Shown in pieces: positions 18,781-28,262 of a stretch of DNA of 64,000 nucleotides (position 1 is its first letter; each line of letters starts with the position of its first letter). The position numbers and the translations under genes are program-made. The DNA lies in contig NZ_CP023676.1 in the NCBI RefSeq assembly GCF_003030305.1, forward strand, positions 1,922,001-1,986,000, written 5' to 3'. The notes beneath the pieces were generated by a model, which was not told where the DNA came from, did no database searches, and saw only the letters and a list, made by a program, of their open reading frames with translations. The DNA is from Cutibacterium acnes. Its GTDB lineage: Bacteria > Actinomycetota > Actinomycetes > Propionibacteriales > Propionibacteriaceae.

Positions 18781-19997
18781 CACTGCTCCTGGGAGTCGTC
18801 GGTTGGGGCGAGGGGGTCTTGGGGGTCCCGCCGCGCGTTGCGACGGTTCACGAGGCGCTGTTTCCAGTAGGGCTTGGCGTCGGGGCGTGCAGCAATCTCG
18901 GAATGGATCATGAGCATTGTCTCCACGCTGGCGTCCCAAGTGAACTGTTCAGCTCGGTGTCGCGCGGCGTCCCGCAGTTCTGGACCGAGCCTGGCCGCAA
19001 GGCGCTGGGTGGCGTCGGCTAGGCCCACGGCGTCGGGGCTGCCGGCCTCCCCGCTTGTCACATCGACGATCTCGTGGGCGCCACCCCGGTTCGCGGTGAC
19101 GACCGGGGTGCCACAGGCGAGCGCCTCCAGGGAGGCTAATCCGAAGGTTTCTGCGGGACAGACCGACATCGAAATATCGGCTGCTGCAAAACGCCGGGCA
19201 ACCTCGTCACGGCCCACGACGAACCCGTTGAAGAAGACCGGAGCGTCGCCGGCCTGCTGTTTCATGGCATCCGTGTCTGGGCCGACCCCGTACATGTCAA
19301 GGCGCAGTGGGACCCCGCGTCGATGCAATTCGAGAGCAGCAGCGACGGCCAGCTGGGGGCTCTTTTCGTGGCTCATCCGACCGACGTAGCACAGTCGTAA
19401 GATATCGTCAGGGCGCGGAGTTGGCAGTCCTGGTTCACGCTTGTTGGGGTTGAAGGTTTCTAGGTCGACGCCGAGGGGAACCTTGACGAGGCGGGCGCCG
19501 GTGTCGGCGAATTCACCCGCAGAGTAATCAGAAGTGACGACGACGACATCGAAGGACTTGGAGAGACGACGATTGAGGGCACCGACGGCAGCTGCGACGC
19601 CGAACTGTCTGCGTACCCACATGGTGAGCATGTCGTCGAGGCGTTCGTGACTGAATAGCACCGATCCGATGCCTCGACGTGACGCCCAGCCGGCGGCCGG
19701 AGTGAGGGTCCACTTGTCAGAGGACTCAATGGAGGTGGGGCGGAAGCGGTCCAGGATGTCGAGGGCTCGCCAGGGCGTAGCGATCATGCGGTAGCCCGCA
19801 GAAACGCGCGGGGCTGCGATCTCGACGGTGATGCCGGATTCTGATTCGGTGATGCGGTCTTTAGGACCCGGTATTACCAGGATTCGCTCGTGACCGGCCG
19901 CAACGTACCCCTTTCCGAGAGCGTCGATGGCCACCTTCATGCCGCCGGACACCGGGCCGACAAAGTTGGCGAGCTGAGCGATACGAAAGGTGGTCAC
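18780..19997 (-). CDS. GT4-family glycosyltransferase (MgtA/PimB-like)
   Basis: A 405-residue GT-B enzyme of the GT4 type. The N-terminal domain has FVGPVSGGMKVAIDALGKG, the C-terminal nucleotide-sugar domain has LCYVGRMSHEKSP and the E-x7-E motif ETFGLASLEALACGTPVV. This combination resembles the actinobacterial mannosyltransferases of PIM or lipomannan synthesis, which use GDP-mannose at the membrane face; the acceptor here is not known. The start at 19997 is the only good one. It is coupled to the secreted protein downstream. Confidence 0.8.
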   Translation of the reverse strand: MTTFRIAQLANFVGPVSGGMKVAIDALGKGYVAAGHERILVIPGPKDRITESESGITVEIAAPRVSAGYRMIATPWRALDILDRFRPTSIESSDKWTLTPAAGWASRRGIGSVLFSHERLDDMLTMWVRRQFGVAAAVGALNRRLSKSFDVVVVTSDYSAGEFADTGARLVKVPLGVDLETFNPNKREPGLPTPRPDDILRLCYVGRMSHEKSPQLAVAAALELHRRGVPLRLDMYGVGPDTDAMKQQAGDAPVFFNGFVVGRDEVARRFAAADISMSVCPAETFGLASLEALACGTPVVTANRGGAHEIVDVTSGEAGSPDAVGLADATQRLAARLGPELRDAARHRAEQFTWDASVETMLMIHSEIAARPDAKPYWKQRLVNRRNARRDPQDPLAPTDDSQEQ

Positions 19998-20062
19998 CTC
20001 TCTAGCCTATGCGGTGAATCTGAACCTCGATACTTAGGGTTGGATCGGGACGCAGGCATAAT

Positions 20063-20096
20063 AAACGCCGGTCCTCACTAGTGGGGACCGGCGTTT
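20063..20096 (-). terminator. Rho-independent terminator after rplQ
   Basis: On the minus strand aaacgccggtcc and ggaccggcgttt form a perfect 12-bp stem with a 10-base loop, ending in a short T run (gtttatta). It starts 10 bases after the rplQ stop and closes the rpoA-rplQ transcript. Confidence 0.9.
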
Positions 20097-20106
20097 TGAA
20101 GGAGGA

Positions 20107-20670
20107 TCAGGCCTCAGACTTCTCCTCGGCCTTCTCGTCAGCCTCGGCGGCCTCCTGCTCGTCGGCCACGGGAGCCTGTGCAGCGGCGTCCTCGGCGGGG
20201 GCGTTGTGCTCAACGGCAGCGTCTCCGGCTTCGGGCTCGGCGTCCTTGGCCTCGGTAGCGGTGTTGATCTGCGCCTTGGCGTCAGCAGCGCTGGCCGGAG
20301 TCTTCGGAGCGACCTTGTCGCTGATGACCTCGATAACGGCCATGGGGGCGTTGTCACCCTTGCGGATGCCAATGCGAGTGACGCGAGTGTAACCGCCGTC
20401 ACGACCCTCCATGCGGGGGCCGATCTCGGTGAAAAGGATGTGCACGATGCCGCGGTCGGTGATCGTGCGGTTCACGAAACGACGATTGGCAACAGTGTCG
20501 GTCTTAGCGCGGTTGATGAGCTTCTCGGCCAACGGGCGAACGCGCTTGGCTTTGGTGACGGTGGTCACGACGCGGCCATGCTCGAAGAGCTGGCTGGCCA
20601 GGTTGCGCAGAATGATGCGCTCGTGAGCCGGGGATCCGCCAAGACGGGGACCCTTTGTGGGTTTCGGCAT
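20107..20670 (-). CDS. rplQ: 50S ribosomal protein L17 with long acidic tail
   Basis: L17 binds 23S rRNA near the exit side of the 50S subunit. The first 118 residues are the standard protein ([40 protein letters not shown]). The remaining 65 or so form an Ala/Glu/Asp-rich tail with almost no hydrophobic residues, predicted to be disordered. Such tails occur in some actinobacterial L17 proteins. It is the last gene of the alpha-type operon, 304 bases after rpoA, an unusually wide gap that carries a repeat element. Confidence 0.97.
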   Translation of the reverse strand: MPKPTKGPRLGGSPAHERIILRNLASQLFEHGRVVTTVTKAKRVRPLAEKLINRAKTDTVANRRFVNRTITDRGIVHILFTEIGPRMEGRDGGYTRVTRIGIRKGDNAPMAVIEVISDKVAPKTPASAADAKAQINTATEAKDAEPEAGDAAVEHNAPAEDAAAQAPVADEQEAAEADEKAEEKSEA

Positions 20671-20974
20671 TCTTTTCTCCTTGTGTGTCGGTATGGCGGG
20701 CAGGTGGACCCGCCTCAGTCCGGCTGAGGGAGGACGGGCGTCCTCCCCTCCCCTTTCCCGTCATATGACGGATGGGGGTGCGGCCAGGGTCCACCCCCCT
20801 GGCCTCCCCTCCGAAGAGAGGAAAATCTTGAGTTGTCACGGTGCAAGGGGGTCGCCCCCGCAATCTCCCCCACCAAGTCAACCCCAAACACAACTAACAA
20901 CACACTTGCGACTGCGAAAAAGGCCAACCCACGCGGGGGATGCAAGGGAGGTCGCCCCCCTTGCACTTAATAAA
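20671..20974 (-). other. Structured rpoA-rplQ spacer
   Basis: This 304-base spacer lies inside the operon. Besides the two-hairpin element at 20841-20965 it contains a third hairpin at 20782-20804 (ggccaggg and ccctggcc arms, 7-base loop) and an inverted repeat near 20721-20748. No coding sequence is seen. It may carry processing or attenuation sites or an internal promoter for rplQ. Confidence 0.6.
20841..20965 (-). repeat. Two-hairpin element, copy B (rpoA-rplQ spacer)
   Basis: Two GC-rich hairpins with the same core, tgcaaggg-(g/a)gg-tcg-cccc, stand about 80 bases apart: 20941-20965 (10 of 11 pairs, 3-base loop) and 20842-20862 (8 pairs with a two-base bulge). The flank cgcaatctcccccaccaagt beside the second hairpin recurs, slightly changed, in copy A at 22126. 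Both copies sit at the same place relative to their upstream gene. Confidence 0.65.
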
Positions 20975-21991
20975 TCAGTACTGCTCAGTCTCCGCGTAAT
21001 CGTCGTCATTGGCCTCGTCGTAGGCCTCAGCTGCGGCAAGTGGGTCAAACCCCGGAGCCGAGTCTTTGAGGGCTAGGCCAAGCTCGGTGAGCTTTTCCTT
21101 GACTTCATCGATCGACTTGGATCCAAAGTTACGGATGGCCAGCAGGTCCTGCTCAGACCGCGAGACGAGTTCTCCAACAGTATGGATGCCCTCACGCTTG
21201 AGGCAGTTGTAGGAACGGACGGTGAGGTTGAGCTCCTCGACCGGGGTGCCGAGGCTCTCGGCGTACTCCTCGTCGACTGGTCCGGAACCGATCTCAATGC
21301 CCTCAGCTTCAGCGTTGAGCTCGCGAGTCAGCCCGAACAGCTCAACGAGGGTCTTGCCAGCGGAGGCAATGGCGTCGCGAGGGAGGATGGACGGCTTGGT
21401 TTCGACGTCAACAACGAGCTTGTCGAAGTCCGTGCGCTGCTCGACTCGGGTGGCCTCAACCTTGTAGGTGACCTTGAGAACCGGGGAGTAGATCGAGTCG
21501 ACGGCGATGCGTCCGATCTCGGCATTCGGATCGTCGTTGAGGGCGCTAGAGACGTAGCCGCGGCCACGCTCGACAATAAGTTCCATCTCGAAGCGGCCAT
21601 CGTCGTTGAGGGTTGCGATGTGCAACTCCGGGTTGTGGATGGTCACACCGGCAGGCGGGTTAATGTCGGCAGCGGTGACCTCGCCGGCACCGGACTTCCG
21701 CAGATACATGGCGACCGGCTCGTCTTCCTCCGAGGAGAGCACAAGGCCCTTGAGGTTCAGAATGATCTCGGTGACGTCCTCGACACAGCCCTCAATAGTC
21801 GAGAACTCGTGCTGGACTCCCTCGATCTTGATGCTCGTCACAGAGGCGCCCGGGATGGACGACAGCAGGGTGCGACGCAGCGAGTTGCCAATGGTGTATC
21901 CGAAACCCGGCTCCAGAGGCTCGATGACGAACTTCGAGCGGAATTCGGAGATGGACTCTTCAGTGAGAGTGGGGCGCTGTGCAATGAGCAT
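20975..21991 (-). CDS. rpoA: RNA polymerase alpha subunit
   Basis: The 338-residue protein nucleates RNA polymerase assembly and contacts promoter UP elements and activators. The N-terminal dimerisation domain shows [20 protein letters not shown] and GRGYV; the C-terminal DNA-binding domain (about residues 250-315) shows [18 protein letters not shown] and [15 protein letters not shown]. An acidic tail follows ([14 protein letters not shown]). Length is normal. Both flanking spacers hold the two-hairpin element. Confidence 0.98.
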   Translation of the reverse strand: MLIAQRPTLTEESISEFRSKFVIEPLEPGFGYTIGNSLRRTLLSSIPGASVTSIKIEGVQHEFSTIEGCVEDVTEIILNLKGLVLSSEEDEPVAMYLRKSGAGEVTAADINPPAGVTIHNPELHIATLNDDGRFEMELIVERGRGYVSSALNDDPNAEIGRIAVDSIYSPVLKVTYKVEATRVEQRTDFDKLVVDVETKPSILPRDAIASAGKTLVELFGLTRELNAEAEGIEIGSGPVDEEYAESLGTPVEELNLTVRSYNCLKREGIHTVGELVSRSEQDLLAIRNFGSKSIDEVKEKLTELGLALKDSAPGFDPLAAAEAYDEANDDDYAETEQY

Positions 21992-22111
21992 ATTTTCTAC
22001 CTTTCACGCCAACCGCTATATGAAGGCGCACAGGGGACACGTTGACGGGGATTCCCGCCGCGATATTCGGTTGTGAGGGGTGGCGGCCGCGACACCCGCG
22101 GGCCGCCGCAT

Positions 22112-22229
22112 CGGGGGTCACCCCTCGCAATTCTCCCAGCAAACTCAGGCCAAAACGCGACCACCACCAAACAGGAAGTCACGAACTGGAATTGACCCGC
22201 CCGGGGTTGCAAGGGGTCGCCCCTCTGCA
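22112..22229 (-). repeat. Two-hairpin element, copy A (rpsD-rpoA spacer)
   Basis: This is the counterpart of copy B. The hairpin at 22208-22229 (tgcaagggg, tcg loop, cccctctgca, one bulge) starts 5 bases beyond the rpsD stop, and a second GC hairpin (gggggtcacccc) lies at 22113-22124. The flank cgcaattctcccagcaaact at 22126 matches copy B at roughly 70 percent over 33 bases by eye. A further 7-bp stem with a 12-base loop (ggcggcc, ggccgcc) lies at 22083-22108. It covers half of the 242-base spacer. Confidence 0.65.
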
Positions 22230-22233
22230 TAGA

Positions 22234-22839
22234 TCACTTCGAGTAGAGCTCGACGATAGCCTGCTCGTTGACGTCAATGACGATCTGGTCACGGGTAGGC
22301 AACTGGTGAACGAGAATACGGCCCTTATTGGGACGAACCTCGAGCCATGCCGGGACGTCGCGGGTCTCGAAGGTCTCGCGAGCGATAACGATCGGGGGAA
22401 GGTCCTTGGACTTCTCGCGAACGTCGATGATGTCGTGGGTGCTCACCCGGTAGGAAGGAATGTTGACCTTCTTGCCATTGACCAGGAAGTGGCCGTGGCT
22501 GACCATCTGGCGAGCCTGACGACGGGTAGCAGCAAGTCCAGCGCGGTACACGACGTTATCGAGACGCGACTCGAGGATCTGCAACAGGACGTCACCAGTC
22601 TTACCCTGGGCGCGGTCAGCCTCCTCGTAGTAACGACGGAATTGCTTCTCCAGGACGCCGTAGGCGTAACGAGCCTTCTGCTTCTCGCGCAGCTGCAGCG
22701 AGTACTCGGAGTCCTTGGTGCGACCGCGTCCGTGGACACCCGGGGGGTACGGACGACGCTCGAAGGACTTGTCGTTGCCGACAAGGTCAGTCCCGAGGCG
22801 ACGGGACTTCTTGGTAAGGGGGCCGGTGTAACGGGCCAT
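22234..22839 (-). CDS. rpsD: 30S ribosomal protein S4
   Basis: S4 starts 16S rRNA folding and helps control decoding accuracy. The 201-residue form opens MARYTGPLTKKSRRLGTDL, lacks the Zn-binding Cys cluster (the C- type), and contains an S4 RNA-binding domain with RLDNVVYRAGLAATRRQARQ and VSHGHFLVNGKKVNIPS. It is followed by the structured spacer and rpoA, the normal order. Confidence 0.98.
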   Translation of the reverse strand: MARYTGPLTKKSRRLGTDLVGNDKSFERRPYPPGVHGRGRTKDSEYSLQLREKQKARYAYGVLEKQFRRYYEEADRAQGKTGDVLLQILESRLDNVVYRAGLAATRRQARQMVSHGHFLVNGKKVNIPSYRVSTHDIIDVREKSKDLPPIVIARETFETRDVPAWLEVRPNKGRILVHQLPTRDQIVIDVNEQAIVELYSK

Positions 22840-22869
22840 TGTGTATCAGTCCTTTGCTCTCGGAGTGGG

Positions 22870-23277
22870 TCAGACGCGGCGGCGCTTCGGCGGGCGGCAT
22901 CCGTTATGCGGAACAGGGGTGACGTCGGAGATCGGGCCGATCTCCAAGCCGACAGCCCCCAGGGAACGGATGGCAGTCTCACGACCGGAGCCGGGACCCT
23001 TAACGAAGACGTCAACCCGCTTCATGCCATGCTCCATGGCGCGACGTCCAGCAGCCTCAGCGGCCATCTGAGCGGCGAACGGGGTGGACTTACGGGAGCC
23101 CTTGAAGCCGACAGTGCCGGCAGAGGCCCACGAGATCACTGCACCCGAGGGGTCAGTAATAGCGATGATGGTGTTGTTGAACGTGCTCTTGATGTGCGCC
23201 TGACCGGCGACGACGTTCTTCTTCTCCTTGCGGCGCACCTTGGTCTTGGGTGCACCCTTGTGGCCTGCAGTAGCCAT
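22870..23277 (-). CDS. rpsK: 30S ribosomal protein S11
   Basis: S11 lies on the platform of the 30S subunit near the mRNA exit. The 135 residues include [33 protein letters not shown] and the ending [13 protein letters not shown]. Length and order (between rpsM and rpsD) are normal; the N-terminus is basic and extended, as in other actinobacteria. Confidence 0.98.
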
Positions 23278-23348
23278 GTGATGTCTCTCCTGAAATCAGT
23301 GTGATCTGCGCGTCGGTGACGGTTGGTGAGTGCCCTGTAGGCGATGAT

Positions 23349-23720
23349 TCACTTGGCCTTCTTCTTGGCGACGGCCTTCCTCTTACCCTTGCGGGTACGG
23401 GCGTTGGTGCGGGTGCGCTGACCACGAACCGGAAGTCCGCTGCGGTGACGACGGCCCTGGTAGGTGCCAATCTCGATCTTGCGGCGGATGTCAGCAGCCA
23501 CCTCACGGCGAAGGTCACCTTCGACGTGGTAGTTGGCCTCAATGTGGTCACGCAGTGCCACGAGCTGATCATCGGTCAGCTCGTGGACGCGCAGGTCACC
23601 GCTGATTCCGGTGGCCTTCAGGGTCTCGGTGGCGCGGGTGCGGCCGATTCCGTAGATGTAGGTCAGGGCGACCTCGAGGCGCTTGTCGCGCGGCAGGTCG
23701 ACTCCGATGAGGCGTGCCAT
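23349..23720 (-). CDS. rpsM: 30S ribosomal protein S13
   Basis: S13 sits on the 30S head and contacts the P-site tRNA and the 50S subunit. It is 123 residues from ATG 23720 ([14 protein letters not shown]), preceded by [34 protein letters not shown] and the Lys-rich end [11 protein letters not shown] are typical. The frame is open to 24002, but that part is not S13. A 378-base gap separates it from rpmJ. Confidence 0.97.
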
Positions 23721-24098
23721 GTGGCATCCCTTTCTTGTTCTTTCGACCCGATTGCTCGGGCCGCGAAGGTGTCCGACGTGGAGCGCCCTCGTCATCCCTG
23801 AGAACGATGGACAGTGTCTGACTGTCCGACGAGGCCCCGGCCTTCGTCCGGGGGTAGTAGCCCGAATCCGTGCTCGATGGGTTCGAGCGGGGTTCCGGGA
23901 CGTGCTTCCACGGTGTCCCGAGCATTGCCCGGGAGGTCTGCACCAGCGTGTGTTAGCGGTGCGTTTATTTACTTGTGGAATTAATGTGTTCACCGCTCCC
24001 ACCTGGATGATGGGCCTGACGGTGGACCTCAGGGGCCGAACCCCTGTATTCCTGCTGACCGTCGCGATGACGATCTGCGATCCCGTCGCGGCGTGGGC
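23721..24098 (-). other. rpmJ-rpsM spacer, probable promoter and leader
   Basis: A 378-base gap where most bacteria have few bases between rpmJ and rpsM. No gene is visible. An AT-rich island near 23955-23995 (tttatttacttgtggaatta on the plus strand) stands out in GC-rich sequence and could hold a minus-strand promoter, leaving a GC-rich leader of about 230 bases before rpsM. The hairpin-forming segment ggggccgaacccc near 24032 lies before it and could stop readthrough from rpmJ. Confidence 0.45.
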
Positions 24099-24212
24099 TC
24101 AGCCCTGACGCTGCTTGTGGCGCGGGTTATCGCAGATGACCATCACGCGGCCGTGGCGACGAATGACCTTGCATTTATCGCAGATCTTCTTGACGCTCGG
24201 CTGAACCTTCAT
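24099..24212 (-). CDS. rpmJ: 50S ribosomal protein L36
   Basis: A 37-residue gene. The product [14 protein letters not shown] continues to [11 protein letters not shown] and keeps the zinc site, Cys-x2-Cys then Cys-x4-His, so it is the C+ form. L36 stabilises 23S rRNA near the GTPase-associated centre. It lies 78 bases after infA, as usual. Confidence 0.95.
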
Positions 24213-24290
24213 GAGATTCTCTTTCGCGTAACGGCCCCCTGGTGGGAACCTGGGTGGTGCGCCGCTAAGCGCTTGGCAATGAGCCGCAGC

Positions 24291-24512
24291 TCACTTGTGG
24301 CGGTAGACGATCCGGCCGCGGGTGAGATCGTAGGGCGACAGCTCAACAACGACACGGTCCGACGGCAGGATTCGGATGTAGTGTTGACGCATCTTGCCGC
24401 TAATCGTGGCAAGAACGCGGTGCCCATTCTTGAGTTCGACGCGGAACATGGCGTTGGGCAAAGCTTCAACGACAGTTCCCTCCAGTTCGAGTGCTCCCTC
24501 TTTCTTGGCCAT
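24291..24512 (-). CDS. infA: Translation initiation factor IF-1
   Basis: IF-1 occupies the A site during initiation and helps IF-2 and IF-3. The 73-residue OB-fold protein starts at ATG 24512 ([18 protein letters not shown]) and shows [37 protein letters not shown] and the end RIVYRHK. Upstream in-frame sequence to 24572 is not part of IF-1. It follows map by a 214-base spacer with no gene. Confidence 0.97.
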   Translation of the reverse strand: MAKKEGALELEGTVVEALPNAMFRVELKNGHRVLATISGKMRQHYIRILPSDRVVVELSPYDLTRGRIVYRHK

Positions 24513-24726
24513 TACGTCCCATCTGTCCGCTACCCACACCCCCTGCGGGCGTGGTTGTGGCTCCGCACACACGAAGCCAGCAGGTAACGATACCTTTTCA
24601 GCTTCGTCTCCCCAAATTGAAAGGAGCTAAAGGGCACCAGCAGTAACTCACACAGAGGGCACACGTCCCGCCCGTAGTCCACAGTGCTGCCGGAACCCAC
24701 GGCCCCGGCAGCGCTACAGATCAACC

Positions 24727-25566
24727 TCAGTCAAGGGGCCCGAATGGCACTCCACGCTTCTCGAGTTCGGCCTGACCGCCATCGGGCTCCGACAACACCC
24801 ACAAACCTTTACTGGTTACGGCAACGGTGTTCTCCCAGTGGCTAGCCCACGAGCCGTCCACCGTAACAACGGTCCACTCATCGTCCAGGGTCGCGGTGAC
24901 CTCCGTGCCGAGGGTAGCCATCGGCTCGATGCACAGCACCATGCCCTCAACGATCTTCGGGCCACGTCCGGCCCGCCCCCAGTTGGGAACATCCGGATCC
25001 ATGTGCATCTCGGTACCGATCCCGTGGCCGGTGTACTCACGAATGATGCCGTAGTCACGGTCATGGGATTCCAGGGATGCTTGCACCGCTGCGGAAATGT
25101 CGCCGATCCGGGCTCCAGGCACGACCTTGGCGATACCGGCCCACATCGACTCACGGGTCACCTCGGATAAGGTCCGAGCCTCCTCGCTGACATCTCCCAC
25201 GAGGACGGTCCGGGCGGCATCTCCATGCCACCCATCAACAATGGCGCCATAATCGATGGAGACGATGTCGCCATCCTTGAGCTCCCGCTCGCCGGGGATG
25301 CCATGGACGATCGTCTCGTTAGGGCTCACACAGGCAACACCCGGATAGGGCGGCAGGCCCCAGTCACCCCCGTAATTGAGGAAGTTTGACCTGGAGCCAT
25401 GCTGCTCAAGGACGTCCCGACCGGCTCTATCAATGTCGGCAGTGGTGGCCCCGGGCACAGCGACCGCTCTCATGGCTTCCAGCCCCTTAGCGACGACGAG
25501 GCCGGCCCGTCGCATCGTGCGAATCTGGTCGGGCGTCTTGATCTGGAATCGGTTGCGACCCAACAC
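24727..25566 (-). CDS. map: Methionine aminopeptidase, type I
   Basis: It removes the initiator Met from nascent proteins. The pita-bread fold has the five metal ligands: Asp in SIDYGAIVDGWHGDAA (two), His in TGHGIGTEMH, Glu in LCIEPMATLG and Glu in HWENTVAV. Substrate-pocket SPNETIVHGIP is also present. The likely start is GTG 25566, one base after the adk stop, giving 279 residues; the frame stays open to 25644 but overlaps adk. Its place after secY and adk is standard. Confidence 0.94.
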   Translation of the reverse strand: MLGRNRFQIKTPDQIRTMRRAGLVVAKGLEAMRAVAVPGATTADIDRAGRDVLEQHGSRSNFLNYGGDWGLPPYPGVACVSPNETIVHGIPGERELKDGDIVSIDYGAIVDGWHGDAARTVLVGDVSEEARTLSEVTRESMWAGIAKVVPGARIGDISAAVQASLESHDRDYGIIREYTGHGIGTEMHMDPDVPNWGRAGRGPKIVEGMVLCIEPMATLGTEVTATLDDEWTVVTVDGSWASHWENTVAVTSKGLWVLSEPDGGQAELEKRGVPFGPLD

Positions 25567-25567
25567 G

Positions 25568-26137
25568 TCAGTTCTTGGAATCAAGTGCGGCGAAAATGCG
25601 CTGACGCACCTCGTCGATCTCGCCGACTCCATCCACCGGGACAAGGATGCCGGCCGAACGGTAGTGCTCCAGCAGCGGCTCAGTCTGGGAGGAGTAGACC
25701 TTCATCCGGTTACGGATAGTTTCCTCGTTGTCGTCAGTGCGTCCCTCAATCTCAGCACGCTTCAGCAGACGCTGAGTGAGCAGCTCGGGATCGACGTCAA
25801 GGCTGATGACGGCGTCAAGCCGCTGACCATGCTCTTTGAGGTAGGCGTCAAGGGCCTCGACCTGGTGCATATTGCGGGGGTAGCCGTCGAGCAGGAAACC
25901 GTTGGCAGCATCGTCCTGATTGAGGCGATCAACAACGATCGCGTCGGTTAGCTCGTCGGGGACGAGGTCCCCGGCGTCCATGATGGCCTTAACCTTCTTG
26001 CCCAGCTCGGTGCCGTTCTTGATATTGGTACGGAACATATCGCCGGTAGAAATCGCGGGCACGCGGTAATGCTCGGCGATGGCGGTGGCCTGAGTCCCCT
26101 TGCCTGCGCCCGGGGCGCCCATGATCAGCAATCTCAT
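25568..26137 (-). CDS. adk: Adenylate kinase, short-LID form
   Basis: It interconverts ATP, AMP and ADP. The 189-residue protein has the P-loop [11 protein letters not shown] (residues 7-17), AMP-site blocks ISTGDMFR and [10 protein letters not shown], and a short LID ([19 protein letters not shown]) without the Zn-binding Cys residues, as in other actinobacteria. Its ATG overlaps the secY stop by 4 bases. Confidence 0.97.
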   Translation of the reverse strand: MRLLIMGAPGAGKGTQATAIAEHYRVPAISTGDMFRTNIKNGTELGKKVKAIMDAGDLVPDELTDAIVVDRLNQDDAANGFLLDGYPRNMHQVEALDAYLKEHGQRLDAVISLDVDPELLTQRLLKRAEIEGRTDDNEETIRNRMKVYSSQTEPLLEHYRSAGILVPVDGVGEIDEVRQRIFAALDSKN

Positions 26138-27453
26138 GATGACAGGAATCCTTCGTAGTGTCGTTGCTGCAACTTGCTTTCAACCTGTTTAACGGTGTCC
26201 AGCGCCACACCCACGATGATGAGGATGCTCGTACCTCCGAAGGGGAAATTCTGGTTCGCATGGAGGGAAACGAATGCGAGCGTCGGGATCATCGAAATGA
26301 GGCCCAAGTACAAGGACCCAGGTGCCGTCAGCCTCGACAACACATAGGCCAAGTAGTCCTCGGTGGGCTTCCCGGCTCGGATGCCGGGAATAAACCCACC
26401 ATACTTCTTCATGTTGTCACTCATTTCGACTGGGTCGAAAGTGATGGCCACGTAGAAGTAACAGAAGAAGATAATGAGCAGGAAGTAGGCGATGTTGTAC
26501 ACCGGATGGTCACCGCGCGTGAAGTAGTGACCGATCCACTTTGCCGCGGACGTCTGCGGCCGGAAAGTTGCGTAGAGCACCGGAAGGTACAGGATCGACG
26601 AGGCAAAGATGACCGGGATAACGCCAGATTGGTTTACCTTGAGCGGAATGTACGTCGTCGAGCCACCAAACATTCGGCGCCCCACCATCCGCTTGGCGTA
26701 CTGCACCGGGATACGTCGCTGGCCTTGCTCGATGAATACGACCGCAGCCATAACGGCTAAACCAATCGCGATCACCATGCTGAAGATAAACCACGCGTGA
26801 GCCTGACCGGCGCCATTTCGAGCGACCTTGATAGACCACAGCGAGTCAGGGAAACGCGCCGCAATCTGAGTGAAAATCATGATCGACATACCGTTGCCGA
26901 TACCGCGGTCGGTGATGAGCTCACCCATCCACATGACGATGGTCGTACCGGCCGTCATAGTCAGGATCATGACGACGACTTCGAAGACCGAGGTGGAGTA
27001 GACGACTGGCAAGCTGCAGGTGAATAGACGGCCGGAGGTGGCAAGCGTGACGAAGGCCGTTGCCTGCAACAGGCCAAGCACGAGAGTGAGGTAACGGGTG
27101 TACTGGGTGATCTTGTTCTGACCGGACGCGCCCTCCTTCTTAAGGGTTTCCAGCTTCGGGATCACGACTGTCAGCAGCTGCAGGATGATCGACGCAGTGA
27201 TGTAGGGCATGATCCCCAGAGCGAAGATCGCCAACTTCAGCAAGGCGCCACCGGAAAACAAGCTGATCATCGAGTACAGACCGGCGGAGGAACCGGAGCT
27301 CGCCTGGGTAACACAGGTGTTGATGTTCGTCACATTGACGTTCGGGACGGGGATGACAGACCCGAGCCGGAACACCGCCAGGATGAACAACGTGAACAGG
27401 ATCTTGCGGCGAAGATCCGGTGTTCGGAACGCATTGGCGAAGGCGGAAAGCAT
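26134..27453 (-). CDS. secY: Preprotein translocase subunit SecY
   Basis: SecY is the ten-segment channel of the Sec system in the cytoplasmic membrane. The 439 residues show [13 protein letters not shown] in the first segment, [18 protein letters not shown] in the plug/second-segment region, the cytoplasmic loop [17 protein letters not shown] and [21 protein letters not shown]. It begins a new unit: instead of rplO, a 170-base divergent promoter region and a PH-domain gene lie upstream. Confidence 0.97.
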   Translation of the reverse strand: MLSAFANAFRTPDLRRKILFTLFILAVFRLGSVIPVPNVNVTNINTCVTQASSGSSAGLYSMISLFSGGALLKLAIFALGIMPYITASIILQLLTVVIPKLETLKKEGASGQNKITQYTRYLTLVLGLLQATAFVTLATSGRLFTCSLPVVYSTSVFEVVVMILTMTAGTTIVMWMGELITDRGIGNGMSIMIFTQIAARFPDSLWSIKVARNGAGQAHAWFIFSMVIAIGLAVMAAVVFIEQGQRRIPVQYAKRMVGRRMFGGSTTYIPLKVNQSGVIPVIFASSILYLPVLYATFRPQTSAAKWIGHYFTRGDHPVYNIAYFLLIIFFCYFYVAITFDPVEMSDNMKKYGGFIPGIRAGKPTEDYLAYVLSRLTAPGSLYLGLISMIPTLAFVSLHANQNFPFGGTSILIIVGVALDTVKQVESKLQQRHYEGFLSS

Positions 27454-27623
27454 CCGGGCCCTCTCCCATCTCGTGGACTACTGACTATGCACATCCAACC
27501 CCCATGACGCGCTGCTGGCAAATGTCTGGGAGCATGGACGCAGCGGGGGTAGCCTATCAACTTACGAGGGCAATACCCACGTCGCCGTTTATCGTTACTT
27601 ATCTGACCCCCTTCTGGAGCGCC

Positions 27624-28262
27624 ATGAGACCGCCGATCATCATCTCCTCGCACCGGGGACGGATCGGCGTCGGGGTCATCGTGGCGGTGATCATCGTGCT
27701 GACGGTCCTGGACCTCATCAGGTCTGGCCTCGCTGGATTGACTAACCTACCCGCCCTACTGCTCTTCGCGTGGCTGGTGTGGATCATCTGGGGGGTAGCC
27801 GAGATTCGGATCGACGACGAGGGGGTAAATATCGTCAACCAGTTCCGCATCTGGGACGTGCCCTGGCGTCGGATCACCGAAGTAACGGGACGTTGGGGCC
27901 TGTCACTCACCGCTGAGCGTCGTCCGGATGCCGAGGGAATGCGCAAGCCGAGGACGATCTCAGCGTGGGCCGCCCCGGCTCGTGGCACAGCAACCGCGAT
28001 GAAGGGCAATGCCGATCACATCCCGCAGATCATCATCGGCTCTGAGACACCCATGAGGTGGTCCCTCGACTCTCATTCGACAGCTCATCTTATCGAGATG
28101 GAACGGATCGAGCGTCACCCATCTGGTGCGGTAGCTTCGGCTGAGGGACACGAGGCGACAGGCTCAGGCACGAAGTCCTACGACGGCGAGATCCACGTGC
28201 ACCCCAATTGGATGACGATTTGCGTCACTGTAGTGCTCGTCGCGACCGTCATCATCGTCTGA
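27624..28262 (+). CDS. PH-domain (bPH2-like) membrane protein
   Basis: The 212-residue protein has two N-terminal membrane segments (GVGVIVAVIIVLTVLDLI; LLLFAWLVWIIWGVAEI), a domain with IDDEGVNIVNQFRIWDVPWRRITEVTG typical of the bacterial PH-like family (EGI.v.n..r...v.W..I), and a last hydrophobic segment at the very end. The role is unknown; it is probably anchored with the PH-like domain in the cytoplasm. ATG 27624 follows GGAGC. Divergent from secY; its last 11 bases overlap the end of the convergent MFS gene. Confidence 0.72.
   Translation: MRPPIIISSHRGRIGVGVIVAVIIVLTVLDLIRSGLAGLTNLPALLLFAWLVWIIWGVAEIRIDDEGVNIVNQFRIWDVPWRRITEVTGRWGLSLTAERRPDAEGMRKPRTISAWAAPARGTATAMKGNADHIPQIIIGSETPMRWSLDSHSTAHLIEMERIERHPSGAVASAEGHEATGSGTKSYDGEIHVHPNWMTICVTVVLVATVIIV

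Noticed and set aside
22042-23304. A 420-codon plus-strand frame across rpsD and rpsK
   Set aside because: It lies opposite two certain ribosomal genes and its translation has no recognisable domain.
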